A stretch of DNA of 64,000 nt. Source: Clostridia bacterium. Its GTDB lineage: Bacteria; Bacillota; Clostridia; TANB77; CAG-465. The notes beneath the pieces were generated by a model. It was not told the DNA's origin. It saw nothing but the letters and a program-made list of their open reading frames with translations, and made no database searches. Below are positions 26,177-33,674 of the stretch, piece by piece (within the stretch, counting starts at the first letter, position 1; each line of letters begins with the position of its first letter). The position numbers and the translations under genes are program-made. The stretch lies in assembly GCA_029256705.1 (NCBI GenBank), contig JAQSXK010000006.1, positions 101,940 to 165,939 of the forward strand, read 5' to 3'.

Positions 26177-26214
26177 TGTTTATATGTCGAAAAATATAAA
26201 AAAAATTAAAAGAC

Positions 26215-26243
26215 TTGAAAAAAATTATTTATTATAGTATAAT
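26215..26243 (+). promoter_or_regulatory. hpf promoter
   Basis: TTGAAA, 17 bp, TATAAT. Confidence 0.8.
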
Positions 26244-26264
26244 ATATTTGAGGAGTTGGTTATA

Positions 26265-26621
26265 ATGAAATTAGATTTAACAGGATTACACATTGAAATA
26301 ACAGAGGCTATTAGAGAATTTGTAGAAAATAAAGTAGAAAAACTATCTAAATTTTTTGATGAATCTACAATATGCCATGTAACTTTTTCAGCTGAAAGAG
26401 AAAAGCAACATGTTGACATTAGAATACAATACAAGAACAGAACTTACTTAGCAAATGAAAATTGTGAAGATTTATATTTTGGATTAGAAAAAGCTGTTGA
26501 AAAAATTGAAGGTCAAGCAAGAAAAACAAAATCAATTATTGAAAAGAAAAGAAGAGAAGGAATCTCAGAAGAGATTCTTGACAACATAACTTTAGAAGAT
26601 GCTTTAAAAGAAGAAGAGTAA
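26265..26621 (+). CDS. hpf: Ribosome hibernation factor, short HPF/RaiA type
   Basis: The ATG at 26265 follows AGGAG by 9 bp. The 118 residues match the S30AE/RaiA fold: LTGLHIEITEAIREFVENKVEKL, a second strand-rich part with HVDIRIQYKNRTYLA, and the closing helix DLYFGLEKAVEKIEGQARKTK. It lacks the C-terminal dimerisation domain of long HPF, so it is a short form with an acidic tail. It binds the 30S decoding region in stationary phase. It is co-transcribed with the following Cys-rich gene, whose ribosome binding site is 1 bp away. Confidence 0.9.
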   Translation: MKLDLTGLHIEITEAIREFVENKVEKLSKFFDESTICHVTFSAEREKQHVDIRIQYKNRTYLANENCEDLYFGLEKAVEKIEGQARKTKSIIEKKRREGISEEILDNITLEDALKEEE

Positions 26622-26633
26622 AGGAGAATCATT

Positions 26634-26781
26634 ATGGCAAGAAAAGAAGAATGTGAGACATGTCATTGGAATATTAAAACTGCACTAGACGGTTCAATTA
26701 AATGTTATAAAGACCATGAATGGCGCAAACGGAAAAGATGCCGAAGAATGTCCTATTGATGAATATAAACAAGCAAAATAA
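26634..26781 (+). CDS. Cysteine-rich zinc-binding microprotein read across a +1 shift at CGG
   Basis: An ATG follows AAAGGAGA, 12 bp after hpf. The first 32 codons give CETCHWN and IKCYKDHEWRK. The in-frame CGG at 26730 is followed by A. The zero frame runs nine codons into a basic tail and stops at 26759. With the C skipped, the frame reads GKDAEECPIDEYKQAK to a stop at 26781, which restores a fourth cysteine (C-x2-C, C, C) and an acidic, protein-like ending of 48 residues in total. The likely product is therefore the shifted one. Its function is unknown. The hairpin terminator follows immediately. Confidence 0.65.
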
Positions 26782-26782
26782 A

Positions 26783-26815
26783 AAACAGAGGAATTAAATT
26801 TCCTCTGTTTTATTT
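26783..26815. terminator. Bidirectional terminator between hpf operon and SASP gene
   Basis: AAACAGAGGAA pairs with TTCCTCTGTTT. It has T-runs on both strands and separates convergent genes. Confidence 0.9.
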
Positions 26816-26825
26816 TACATTTAAA

Positions 26826-27020
26826 CTATTTCATTTGACTTTCAGCTTGTTGTACTAATTTTTTAGTCATTTGACCACCTATTTTACCAGCTTGTGCAGA
26901 AGTTAAATCTCCATTATAACCTTGTTTTAGGTTTACACCTACTTCGTTAGCTACTTCATATTTAAATTTGTCTAATGCTCCTCTAGCTTGTGGATTAGCA
27001 ATTTGATTTGATGATGCCAT
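26826..27020 (-). CDS. Alpha/beta-type small acid-soluble spore protein
   Basis: The ATG at 27020 on the minus strand follows GGAGGTGAATTTT. The 64 residues show the family pattern: NPQARGALDKFKYEVANEVGV, where the GPR protease site is expected near YEVANEVGV, then GYNGDLTSAQAGKIGGQMTKKLV. These proteins coat spore DNA and protect it from UV and heat. A forespore (sigma-G) promoter is expected; I could not identify one with confidence. An inverted repeat GTAAAAC/GTTTTAC (about 27051-27073) lies upstream. It is good evidence that the organism sporulates. Confidence 0.95.
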   Translation of the reverse strand: MASSNQIANPQARGALDKFKYEVANEVGVNLKQGYNGDLTSAQAGKIGGQMTKKLVQQAESQMK

Positions 27021-27236
27021 AAAATTCACCTCCAATTTATAATCTTATGTTGTAAAACTATGTTTTTGTTTTACACTTATAATTTGTGCAAATTGAATCA
27101 TATAATACAAGGTAATTTTTAACAAATATATATTTTTCTTAAAAAAATTAAAAATAAATATTTCAGTATTATGTAATATAAAAAGCGTATAAAAACTATA
27201 AATAATGGATTTCTAATAAAAAAATTAAAAAAACCA

Positions 27237-27265
27237 TTGACTTTTTATTTCATTTATGTTACAAT
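27237..27265 (+). promoter_or_regulatory. Promoter for the Ig-like gene
   Basis: TTGACT, 17 bp, TACAAT with a TG extension. Confidence 0.8.
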
Positions 27266-27301
27266 AGTTACATAGAATATTTTAAATGGAGGAATTTAAA
27301 A

Positions 27302-28447
27302 ATGAAAAAAATGAATTTTATAAAAAAAGTAATATCTTTATTATGTGTACTTACAGTTTTAGTTATGACTTTACCTATTGGGACTTATGTAAGTGCTTTA
27401 TCTGGTGTATATCTTAATATAAGTGCACCAAGTAATTATAACCCAAATGCGGGTGGTACAATTACTTTTACATTAACATACTCTGGTGATGTAGGTAATA
27501 TATGGTTAGGTACAGGATCTGTAGTTCTTAACGGATTTACTGCTAACAAAGCTATATCTGGTTCAGGAAATACAAGAACTTTAACACTTTCAAATTTACA
27601 AGGTGCAGGTTCTGGTAAATATGTATCAATAACAGGTGGAACAGCGATATCTTCAACTGGTGATTTATCAGCTTCTGCTAACTCAGTTAGTTCAGGAACT
27701 TTTACAATAAATGCTGCAGCACCATCAGATACAACTAAACCAACACTTACAATAACAGCTCCATCTCCTAGCTCAATACAAGCAGGAAATACTGTAACAT
27801 TTGTTGCTAAATACTCAGATAATGTAGGAATAGCTAATAATTGGTTAAGTGCAGGTTCAATAGTTCTTAATGGATTTACTGCAAATAAAAGTATAACAGT
27901 ATCAGGAAATGATAGAATAATAACACTTACAAATGTACAAGGTGCAGTAGGTAATAAAAGTATATCAATAACAGGAGGAACTGCATCAGATGCAGCTGGT
28001 AATCTTTCAAATGCAGCAACATCAGCACAATTTGCTTTAGTACAAAATCAAGTTGCAGGAGATACAGTAGCGCCAGTTCTTAATATAACAGGACCAAATT
28101 ATACTTCAATTTATGCAGGTCAAAGTGTAACATTTGTAGCTAGATATACAGATAATGTAGGAATAGTTAACAATTGGTTAGGCGCTAATTCAATAATTCT
28201 TAACGGATTTACTGCAAATAAAAGTATAACAGTATCAGGGAATGATAGAATAATAACACTTACAAATATACAAGGAGCATTAGGAAATAAAAGTATATCA
28301 ATAACAGGTGGAACAGCAGTTGATGCAGCAGGTAATTTAGCTAATGCAGCAACATCAGCACAATTTACAATAGTAAAACAAAATACAACTAATCCGCCAG
28401 TTGACAAGCCAGCAGATTGGATTCCAAATCCAAATACAGGTAAATAG
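27302..28447 (+). CDS. Secreted protein with three Ig-like repeats and C-terminal NPNTGK
   Basis: An ATG follows GGAGG. The 381 residues start with a signal peptide (positively charged KKMNFIKK, hydrophobic VISLLCVLTVLVMTLP, cleavage near VSALS). Three repeats of about 95 residues share SIVLNGFTANKSITVSGN and KSISITGGTA motifs, and each looks like a bacterial Ig-like beta sandwich. The protein ends PADWIPNPNTGK. NPNTG resembles the class B sortase sorting signal family (NPxT[G/N]), and a sortase B gene follows. No hydrophobic anchor or positively charged tail follows the motif, which is unusual. Confidence 0.75.
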   Translation: MKKMNFIKKVISLLCVLTVLVMTLPIGTYVSALSGVYLNISAPSNYNPNAGGTITFTLTYSGDVGNIWLGTGSVVLNGFTANKAISGSGNTRTLTLSNLQGAGSGKYVSITGGTAISSTGDLSASANSVSSGTFTINAAAPSDTTKPTLTITAPSPSSIQAGNTVTFVAKYSDNVGIANNWLSAGSIVLNGFTANKSITVSGNDRIITLTNVQGAVGNKSISITGGTASDAAGNLSNAATSAQFALVQNQVAGDTVAPVLNITGPNYTSIYAGQSVTFVARYTDNVGIVNNWLGANSIILNGFTANKSITVSGNDRIITLTNIQGALGNKSISITGGTAVDAAGNLANAATSAQFTIVKQNTTNPPVDKPADWIPNPNTGK

Positions 28448-28585
28448 ATAGAAATCAACAATTAATGGGGGCTATATGAAAATATAACCCTCATATCTAT
28501 ATGAAAAATATTTTGATAAATATTAAAAAAGTATTTATTAAATATTTTATATATGATATAATATTATGAGAGGGTGATTAATTTG

Positions 28586-29332
28586 ATGGAAGAAAACAAA
28601 ATGAAAAACAAAAAAATAATTCAAATAGCGGGTATTATTCTATTAATAGTACTTATAGTTTATGGTGCATTTTATTTAAAAGAAAAAATAAGTGGTAAAG
28701 CAACAACTGAAGAAAAACTAATAGGTGATGTTAATAAAGAAGTTATTAGCTCTGAAGGAAAAGGAATTAATTTACAAGAAGAAATAATTGCTTTAAATTT
28801 GAAATATCCAGATGCTATAGCTTGGCTTATGATACCAGGAACTTCTATAGATATGCCGATATTTAAGTCAGCAGATAATGATAGATATTTAAGACATGAT
28901 AGAGATAATAAAAAGACAAGCTGGGGCGAGACATTTATGGATTATAGAAGTAATATAAATAACATGGATAACATGAGCCATTTTATAATATATGGTCATA
29001 ATACAGAAGTTGATTCTCATTTTACACCACTTATGAACTACAAAAACGAAAAATTCTTAAATGAACATAAAACAATTGAAATGTCTACTATTAAAGGGAA
29101 TTTTAAATGGGAAATATTTTCTGTTTATGTAACAGATATTAACTTTTTCTATATAGACACAAATTTTACTGATTTGAACGATTATGGAAATTTCTTAAAT
29201 ACAGTAAAAAGTAAGAGCATTTTTGATACAAAGGTTTCAGTTGACAACAAAGATACTATTTTAACACTTTCAACATGTGAGTATTCAAGAACAAATGGTA
29301 GACTTGTTGTTCAAGCAAAACTTATAAAATAA
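28586..29332 (+). CDS. Class B sortase
   Basis: The start is taken as the ATG at 28586; TTG at 28583 is equally possible, and GTG at 28574 overlaps the AGAGGG site. The 248 residues have one N-terminal membrane segment (about 12-31) and a sortase domain: LMIPGTSIDMPIFKSADNDRYL, then the catalytic His in FIIYGHNTEV, the catalytic Cys in TLSTCEYSRTNGRLVVQAKL, and the catalytic Arg a few residues later. It is a transpeptidase that links surface proteins to peptidoglycan. The preceding Ig-like secreted gene, ending in NPNTG, is the natural substrate candidate. The spacing is 126 bp with its own weak promoter. Confidence 0.9.
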   Translation: MEENKMKNKKIIQIAGIILLIVLIVYGAFYLKEKISGKATTEEKLIGDVNKEVISSEGKGINLQEEIIALNLKYPDAIAWLMIPGTSIDMPIFKSADNDRYLRHDRDNKKTSWGETFMDYRSNINNMDNMSHFIIYGHNTEVDSHFTPLMNYKNEKFLNEHKTIEMSTIKGNFKWEIFSVYVTDINFFYIDTNFTDLNDYGNFLNTVKSKSIFDTKVSVDNKDTILTLSTCEYSRTNGRLVVQAKLIK

Positions 29333-29345
29333 ATTAAAAATAAAA

Positions 29346-29374
29346 AAGGACCTTAGAGATAAGGTTCTTTTTTA
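29346..29374 (+). terminator. Sortase terminator
   Basis: AAGGACCTTA pairs with TAAGGTTCTT, followed by T. Confidence 0.85.
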
Positions 29375-29416
29375 TGGATTAAATATATACATTTAAGTTC
29401 TAAGTTTACATAAATG

Positions 29417-29445
29417 TTGACATTTATTTGGAAATATGATATAAT
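29417..29445 (+). promoter_or_regulatory. Promoter of surface paralogue 1
   Basis: TTGACA, 17 bp, TATAAT with a TGA extension. The leader is about 138 nt. Confidence 0.85.
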
Positions 29446-29467
29446 ATTAAGTATATGTTATTAGTGT

Positions 29468-29533
29468 ATATGGATAAGACTTTATCCATATCAGGTTTTA
29501 CATCATAATTGTGTGTAATTACAATTTTGATGT
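29468..29533 (+). promoter_or_regulatory. Structured leader of surface paralogue 1
   Basis: The first hairpin is ATATGGATAA with TTATCCATAT (29468-29491). The second is ACATCA...ATTGT with ACAAT...TGATGT (29500-29533). The second matches the leader hairpins of paralogues 2 and 3 in position and stem sequence, but its loop lacks the GGGG found in those. Confidence 0.6.
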
Positions 29534-29590
29534 TTCATATAGATATCGTTTGGCAAGTATAAAAATTAAATTAAATAAAGGAGAGATATC

Positions 29591-31567
29591 ATGAAACGTT
29601 TTTTTGAAAGGTCCGGTTGGTTAGTTTGTCTAATTTTGACGGTTTTACTGTCAGCAGCGATTTTATCACAATTTTTTAACACAATGGTAGTTCTTGTTTG
29701 CTTAGCATCTTTTACAATGATCCTAGTTTTAGGAATTGTATTATGGAAATTCCGTCGGTATTTTTTAACTATTATATCTATTTTTACTTTTTCACTTTTA
29801 TTGATTTCAGTGTTATATAATTTTGGTATTTTTAATGGTTATATTGATCTGGAATTTAAAGGTATAAATGTAAAAGAAGATGTTACAGTTAACGGTGATG
29901 TCAATGTTAAAGGCAATGTAACTGTAGACAAAGATGTTACTGTAAAAGGTGATACTAATGTTAAAGGCAATGTAACCGTAGACAAAGATGTTACTGTAAA
30001 AGGTGATACTAATGTTAACGGTAATGTAACTGTAGACAAAGATGTTACTGTAAAAGGTGACACTAACGTTAACGGAAGCGTAAATGTTGACAAAGATGTA
30101 AATGTTGGCGGTGATGTTAACATTAAAGGTAGCGTAACTGTAGATGAAGACGTTAATGTAAAAGGTGATGTAAAAGTTGATGGTGATGTTGTCGTAGGTG
30201 GTGACGTTATTGTTGATGGTAAAGTTGAAGATCCAAAGGTTGTTGATGATGGAAAAGGTGGTGCACCTGTAGATACTACGGTACATGCAAGTGGAATTAC
30301 AGTGTCCCCATCAAACTTAGATCTAAAGATTGGAGAAAGCTCATATGCAACAGCAACAGTTTCCCCATCAAATGCAACTAATAAAAATATTAATTGGACT
30401 TCAAATAATAGTTCAATAGCAACAGTAAATTCAAATGGTCAAATCGTTGGTAAATCTGTAGGAACTGCAGTTATTACAGCAACATCAGTAGATGGTGGAT
30501 ATTCAGACACTTGTATTGTAACTGTTAAAACAAGTACAGTAGCAGTAAGTAGTCTTATTGTATCACCATCAAATACTAATTTGAATGTTGGAGAGAGCTT
30601 AAATGCAACAGCAACAATTTCTCCATCAAATGCAACTAATAAAAATATTAATTGGACTTCAAATAATAGTTCGGTAGCAACAGTAAATTCAAATGGTCAA
30701 ATCGTTGGCGTATCTGCAGGAACTGCAGTTATTACAGCAACATCAGTAGATGGCGGATATTCAGACACTTGTGTAGTAACAGTTAAAGCAAGTACAGTAG
30801 CAGTAAGTGGACTTACAGTATCACCATCAAATACTACTTTGAACGTTGGAGAAACTTCATATGCAACAGCAACAGTTTATCCATCAAATGCAACAAATAA
30901 GAATGTTAATTGGTCTTCAAATAACAATTCAGTAGCAACAGTAAATTCAAATGGTCAAATTGTTGGCGTATCTGCAGGAACTGCAGTTATTACAGCAACA
31001 TCAGTAGATGGCGGATATTCAGACACTTGCGTTGTAACAGTTAAAACAAGTACAATAGCAGTAAGTGGACTTACAGTATCACCATCAAATACTACTTTGA
31101 ACGTTGGAAATACTTCATATGCAACAGCAACAGTTTATCCATCAAATGCAACTAACAAAAATGTTAATTGGACTTCAAATAATAGTTCAGTAGCAACAGT
31201 AAATTCAAATGGTCAAATCGTTGGTGTATCTGCAGGAACTGCAGTTATTACAGCAACATCAGTAGATGGAGGATATTCAGATACTTGCGTAGTAACAGTA
31301 AAAGCTAATGAAGTTGTTACAAATGCAACGGTTAAGATTACTTTTGGTGATCATATTGATGGAGCAACAGAGATGTTTGCATCAGTAGTGATTAGTGAAG
31401 GTGGAAAAACTCCAACTATCGAATCCAACTTGAATTGTGAAGTAACAAAAGTAAATGATACAGTATATCATGTTCGTATGACTATTACTGAAGGTAGTCA
31501 TGGAACAGTTGCATTATCTGTATCAGGTAATGGGATAACAACAACCCAGAACACCAATAGTTATTAG
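29591..31567 (+). CDS. Modular surface protein, paralogue 1: membrane base, GDV repeats, four Big_2 domains
   Basis: An ATG follows AAAGGAGA. The 658 residues have an N-terminal base with three membrane segments (about 8-28, 30-52, 57-80) separated by KFRRYF. About 120 residues of 18-residue GDV repeats follow ([18 protein letters not shown] type), likely a regular beta stack. Then come four Big_2 (Ig-like) domains of about 83 residues and a C-terminal domain starting [20 protein letters not shown] and ending in NTNSY. Genes at 32063 and 33675 share both ends. The in-frame CGG at 29756 is followed by T and the frame continues. It is a likely surface adhesin or scaffold. Confidence 0.7.
   Translation: MKRFFERSGWLVCLILTVLLSAAILSQFFNTMVVLVCLASFTMILVLGIVLWKFRRYFLTIISIFTFSLLLISVLYNFGIFNGYIDLEFKGINVKEDVTVNGDVNVKGNVTVDKDVTVKGDTNVKGNVTVDKDVTVKGDTNVNGNVTVDKDVTVKGDTNVNGSVNVDKDVNVGGDVNIKGSVTVDEDVNVKGDVKVDGDVVVGGDVIVDGKVEDPKVVDDGKGGAPVDTTVHASGITVSPSNLDLKIGESSYATATVSPSNATNKNINWTSNNSSIATVNSNGQIVGKSVGTAVITATSVDGGYSDTCIVTVKTSTVAVSSLIVSPSNTNLNVGESLNATATISPSNATNKNINWTSNNSSVATVNSNGQIVGVSAGTAVITATSVDGGYSDTCVVTVKASTVAVSGLTVSPSNTTLNVGETSYATATVYPSNATNKNVNWSSNNNSVATVNSNGQIVGVSAGTAVITATSVDGGYSDTCVVTVKTSTIAVSGLTVSPSNTTLNVGNTSYATATVYPSNATNKNVNWTSNNSSVATVNSNGQIVGVSAGTAVITATSVDGGYSDTCVVTVKANEVVTNATVKITFGDHIDGATEMFASVVISEGGKTPTIESNLNCEVTKVNDTVYHVRMTITEGSHGTVALSVSGNGITTTQNTNSY
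29878..30230 (+). repeat. Tandem 54-bp repeats coding GDV units
   Basis: Nearly identical 54-base units coding for an 18-residue pattern of alternating V, D, G and K. The same repeats are present in paralogue 3. Confidence 0.8.
30280..31310 (+). repeat. Four tandem Big_2-coding repeats
   Basis: Four copies of about 250 bp, each coding VSPSN...SNATNKN...WTSNNSS, ATVNSNGQIVG and GTAVITATSVDGGYSDTC. The high DNA identity suggests recent expansion and recombination potential. Confidence 0.85.
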
Positions 31568-31671
31568 CTATAACTGGTACGCAAATTCTGTTATAGTAGT
31601 GACTTATTAAAGTTATTCTTGGTAATGTTCGACACTTGATTGTTAAGAGTTTTAAACTTAAAAATATAACT

Positions 31672-31748
31672 AAGCAAAGCCTGAAAAGCTTGCTACGTGA
31701 ATGTTTAGATTTGCTACTATACAATTGAGCCTGAAAAGCCTTTTGTTA
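31672..31748 (+). repeat. Twin hairpin motif AGCCTGAAAAGC downstream of paralogue 1
   Basis: AGCCTGAAAAGC occurs at 31678-31689 enclosed by GCAA/TTGC, and at 31728-31741 enclosed by ACAA/TTGT. A third copy lies downstream of paralogue 2. The rest of 31568-31895 is AT-rich DNA with no gene. Confidence 0.55.
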
Positions 31749-31815
31749 AAATAGTAATTTGTTAGGTATTTAAAATAATTAAACAAAAATGCTAGCTAGT
31801 CAGATTTTAATTAAT

Positions 31816-31845
31816 CAGTAGAATATTTTCTGCTGGTTTTTTTAT
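31816..31845 (+). terminator. Terminator of paralogue 1
   Basis: CAGTAGAA pairs with TTCTGCTG, then nine T. Confidence 0.85.
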
Positions 31846-31895
31846 TTGAAATTTCTATGAGAGGCATTATATAGTCTAGCTAAGTTTACATAATA

Positions 31896-31924
31896 TTGAC
31901 TTTCGGTTATAAAAGTGATATAAT
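31896..31924 (+). promoter_or_regulatory. Promoter of surface paralogue 2
   Basis: TTGACT, 17 bp, TATAAT with a TGA extension. Confidence 0.85.
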
Positions 31925-31976
31925 TATAGTATAGAATATATAAAATATTAAATGTTAGTACATTTATAGAAAATAC

Positions 31977-32011
31977 ACATCACAATTGTGAGGGGTTACA
32001 ATTGAAGATGT
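31977..32011 (+). promoter_or_regulatory. 5' leader hairpin of paralogue 2 with GAGGGGTT loop
   Basis: ACATC-a-CAATTGT pairs with ACAATTG-aa-GATGT and exposes loop GAGGGGTT. The AGGGGTTA segment (31991-31998) is the perfect complement of TAACCCCT in the 34909 RNA. Confidence 0.7.
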
Positions 32012-32062
32012 TTTTCATATATTATCTAATTACTATAAAAATTAATTTAAAGGAGAGATATT

Positions 32063-33160
32063 ATGAAAGATTTTTTTAAGAATTTTGGTTTGAAGGTGGT
32101 TGCTTTATTAAGTTTTGTTTTGGTTATTGCAGTATGCTATAAGTTTTTTAACTTCAAGTCTGCTATGCTTACAGTACTCGTAGTAACATTTATAATTTTA
32201 GCTATTAGAGTAATCTATGCATTTAGAAGATACTTTGTATCAATTTTTGTATTTTTAATTTTAGTAACTTTAATTATAATTGCGTTTTTACAGATTCCTG
32301 GAGTAAAAGATAGTATTACTAAACAACCAATAATGCAACAAGTTTCTGCTCAAAATGTTGTACAAGCAACGAGTGCTAAAGATATTGTTTATGTAGACAG
32401 ACCTGTAGAAGTAATAAAAGAAGTACCTGTAGTTGAGACTAAAGAAGTACTGGTAGAAAAACCTGTTATTCAAGAAGTTGAAAAAACAGTTTACGTAGAT
32501 AGACCTGTAGTTGAGACTAAAGAGGTAGTAGTAGAAAAACCAGTTATACAACAAGTTGAGAAAAAAGTTTATGTAGATAAACCCATAATTCAGACTAAAG
32601 AAGTAGAAAAGTTAGTTTACGTAGATAAACCAGTAGAAGTAGTAAAAGAAGTACCTGTAATTGAAACTAAAGAAGTAGAAAAAGTTGTATACGTAGATAA
32701 ACCAGTAGAAGTAATAAAGGAAGTACCTGTTGTTGTAACTAAAGAAGTGGAAAAGATAGTTTACGTAGATAAACCAGTAGAAGTAATAAAAGAAGTAGAA
32801 AAAATAGTTTACGTAGATAAACCAGTACAAACAACACCAGTACCAGTAGTAACAACGCCAGTAGTAACAACACCAGTAGTAACAACACCAGTGGTTACAG
32901 TTCCTGAAACAACTTCAAAAATTACTTCAAAAATTCAATTTGCTGAAAAGATTGATGGCGCAACAGAGATTTTTGCATCTGTAACTCTAAGTGATAAAAC
33001 AGAAGTCAAGATTGAATCAAATGTGAAATATGAAATAAGAAAGATTTCTGATACAGTATATCATGTAGTTATGCAGATAGAAGAAGGTTCACATGGTGTA
33101 GCAGTTGTTTGCGTAACAGGAAATAACGTTGAAACAAATGAAGTAAAAATGAACTATTAA
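32063..33160 (+). CDS. Modular surface protein, paralogue 2: membrane base and VDKPVEVIKEV repeats
   Basis: An ATG follows AAAGGAGA. The 365 residues begin with an N-terminal membrane base similar to paralogues 1 and 3 (FRRYFVSIF at the same place, here coded AGA AGA). A repeat region of about 150 residues (VYVDKPVEVIKEV, ETKEVEK) follows, probably extended or coiled, then a PVVTTPV linker and the shared C-terminal domain (SKIQFAEKIDGATEIFASV, ending KMNY). The central module is exchanged relative to paralogue 1. A role at the cell surface is inferred from the topology. Confidence 0.7.
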   Translation: MKDFFKNFGLKVVALLSFVLVIAVCYKFFNFKSAMLTVLVVTFIILAIRVIYAFRRYFVSIFVFLILVTLIIIAFLQIPGVKDSITKQPIMQQVSAQNVVQATSAKDIVYVDRPVEVIKEVPVVETKEVLVEKPVIQEVEKTVYVDRPVVETKEVVVEKPVIQQVEKKVYVDKPIIQTKEVEKLVYVDKPVEVVKEVPVIETKEVEKVVYVDKPVEVIKEVPVVVTKEVEKIVYVDKPVEVIKEVEKIVYVDKPVQTTPVPVVTTPVVTTPVVTTPVVTVPETTSKITSKIQFAEKIDGATEIFASVTLSDKTEVKIESNVKYEIRKISDTVYHVVMQIEEGSHGVAVVCVTGNNVETNEVKMNY

Positions 33161-33271
33161 TCAAACCATTTACAAGTGCAATATAGAAATTTACTTTATA
33201 ACAGTAACAAATGGCAAAGTTTGTGTATATAGATTTTACTAAAATATCACAGCAAAATTATATATCAACTG

Positions 33272-33285
33272 AGCCTGAAAAGCCT
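33272..33285 (+). repeat. Hairpin motif AGCCTGAAAAGC downstream of paralogue 2
   Basis: AGCCTGAAAAGCCT is enclosed by CAAC/GTTG. It lies 112 bp after the stop of paralogue 2. No gene is visible in 33161-33520. Confidence 0.5.
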
Positions 33286-33407
33286 GTTGTATTATGATTT
33301 TTATTTAATAATTATAATGAATGTTTAAAAAACTATTCAAATCTAATTATTAAGTTTAAGTTGTATTATAGTAATATCTAATTGTATTTAACAAATCAAA
33401 CAATCAA

Positions 33408-33440
33408 GTTAGTGGAATAATTTTCTACTGACTTTTTATT
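33408..33440 (+). terminator. Terminator of paralogue 2
   Basis: GTTAGTGGAA pairs with TTCTACTGAC, including two G-T pairs, then a T-run. Confidence 0.8.
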
Positions 33441-33586
33441 TTGCCTAAAATTTCTTAAATATATCATTTTTATGTAAATTTATACCATAATATAACCATT
33501 TCCTATTGCATTTGTTCTGAAATTGTGTTATAATAAATATATATAAATTTTTTTCTAATAGAAAATAATTTTTTTATTGAAAACGC

Positions 33587-33621
33587 AACATCACAATTGT
33601 GAGGGGTTACGATTGGATGTT
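33587..33621 (+). promoter_or_regulatory. 5' leader hairpin of paralogue 3 with GAGGGGTT loop
   Basis: AACATC-a-CAATTGT pairs with ACGATTG-GATGTT around loop GAGGGGTT. It is the same structure as in paralogue 2. AGGGGTTA (33602-33609) is complementary to TAACCCCT in the 34909 RNA. Confidence 0.7.
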
Positions 33622-33674
33622 TTCATATATAGATCTGTTACTACTAACAAAACAAACAATAAAGGAGAGATATT

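Noticed and set aside
29813..30286. Long minus-strand open frames opposite the GDV repeats
   Set aside because: They are artefacts of the repetitive coding strand: low-complexity Ser/Thr/Leu or Tyr/Ile/Asn products with no ribosome binding site.
29878..31310. CRISPR-like direct repeats
   Set aside because: The repeats are coding, have no unique spacers and keep the reading frame.
32288..32830. Minus-strand frames rich in Tyr and Phe opposite paralogue 2
   Set aside because: Shadow of the VDKPVEVIKEV repeats.
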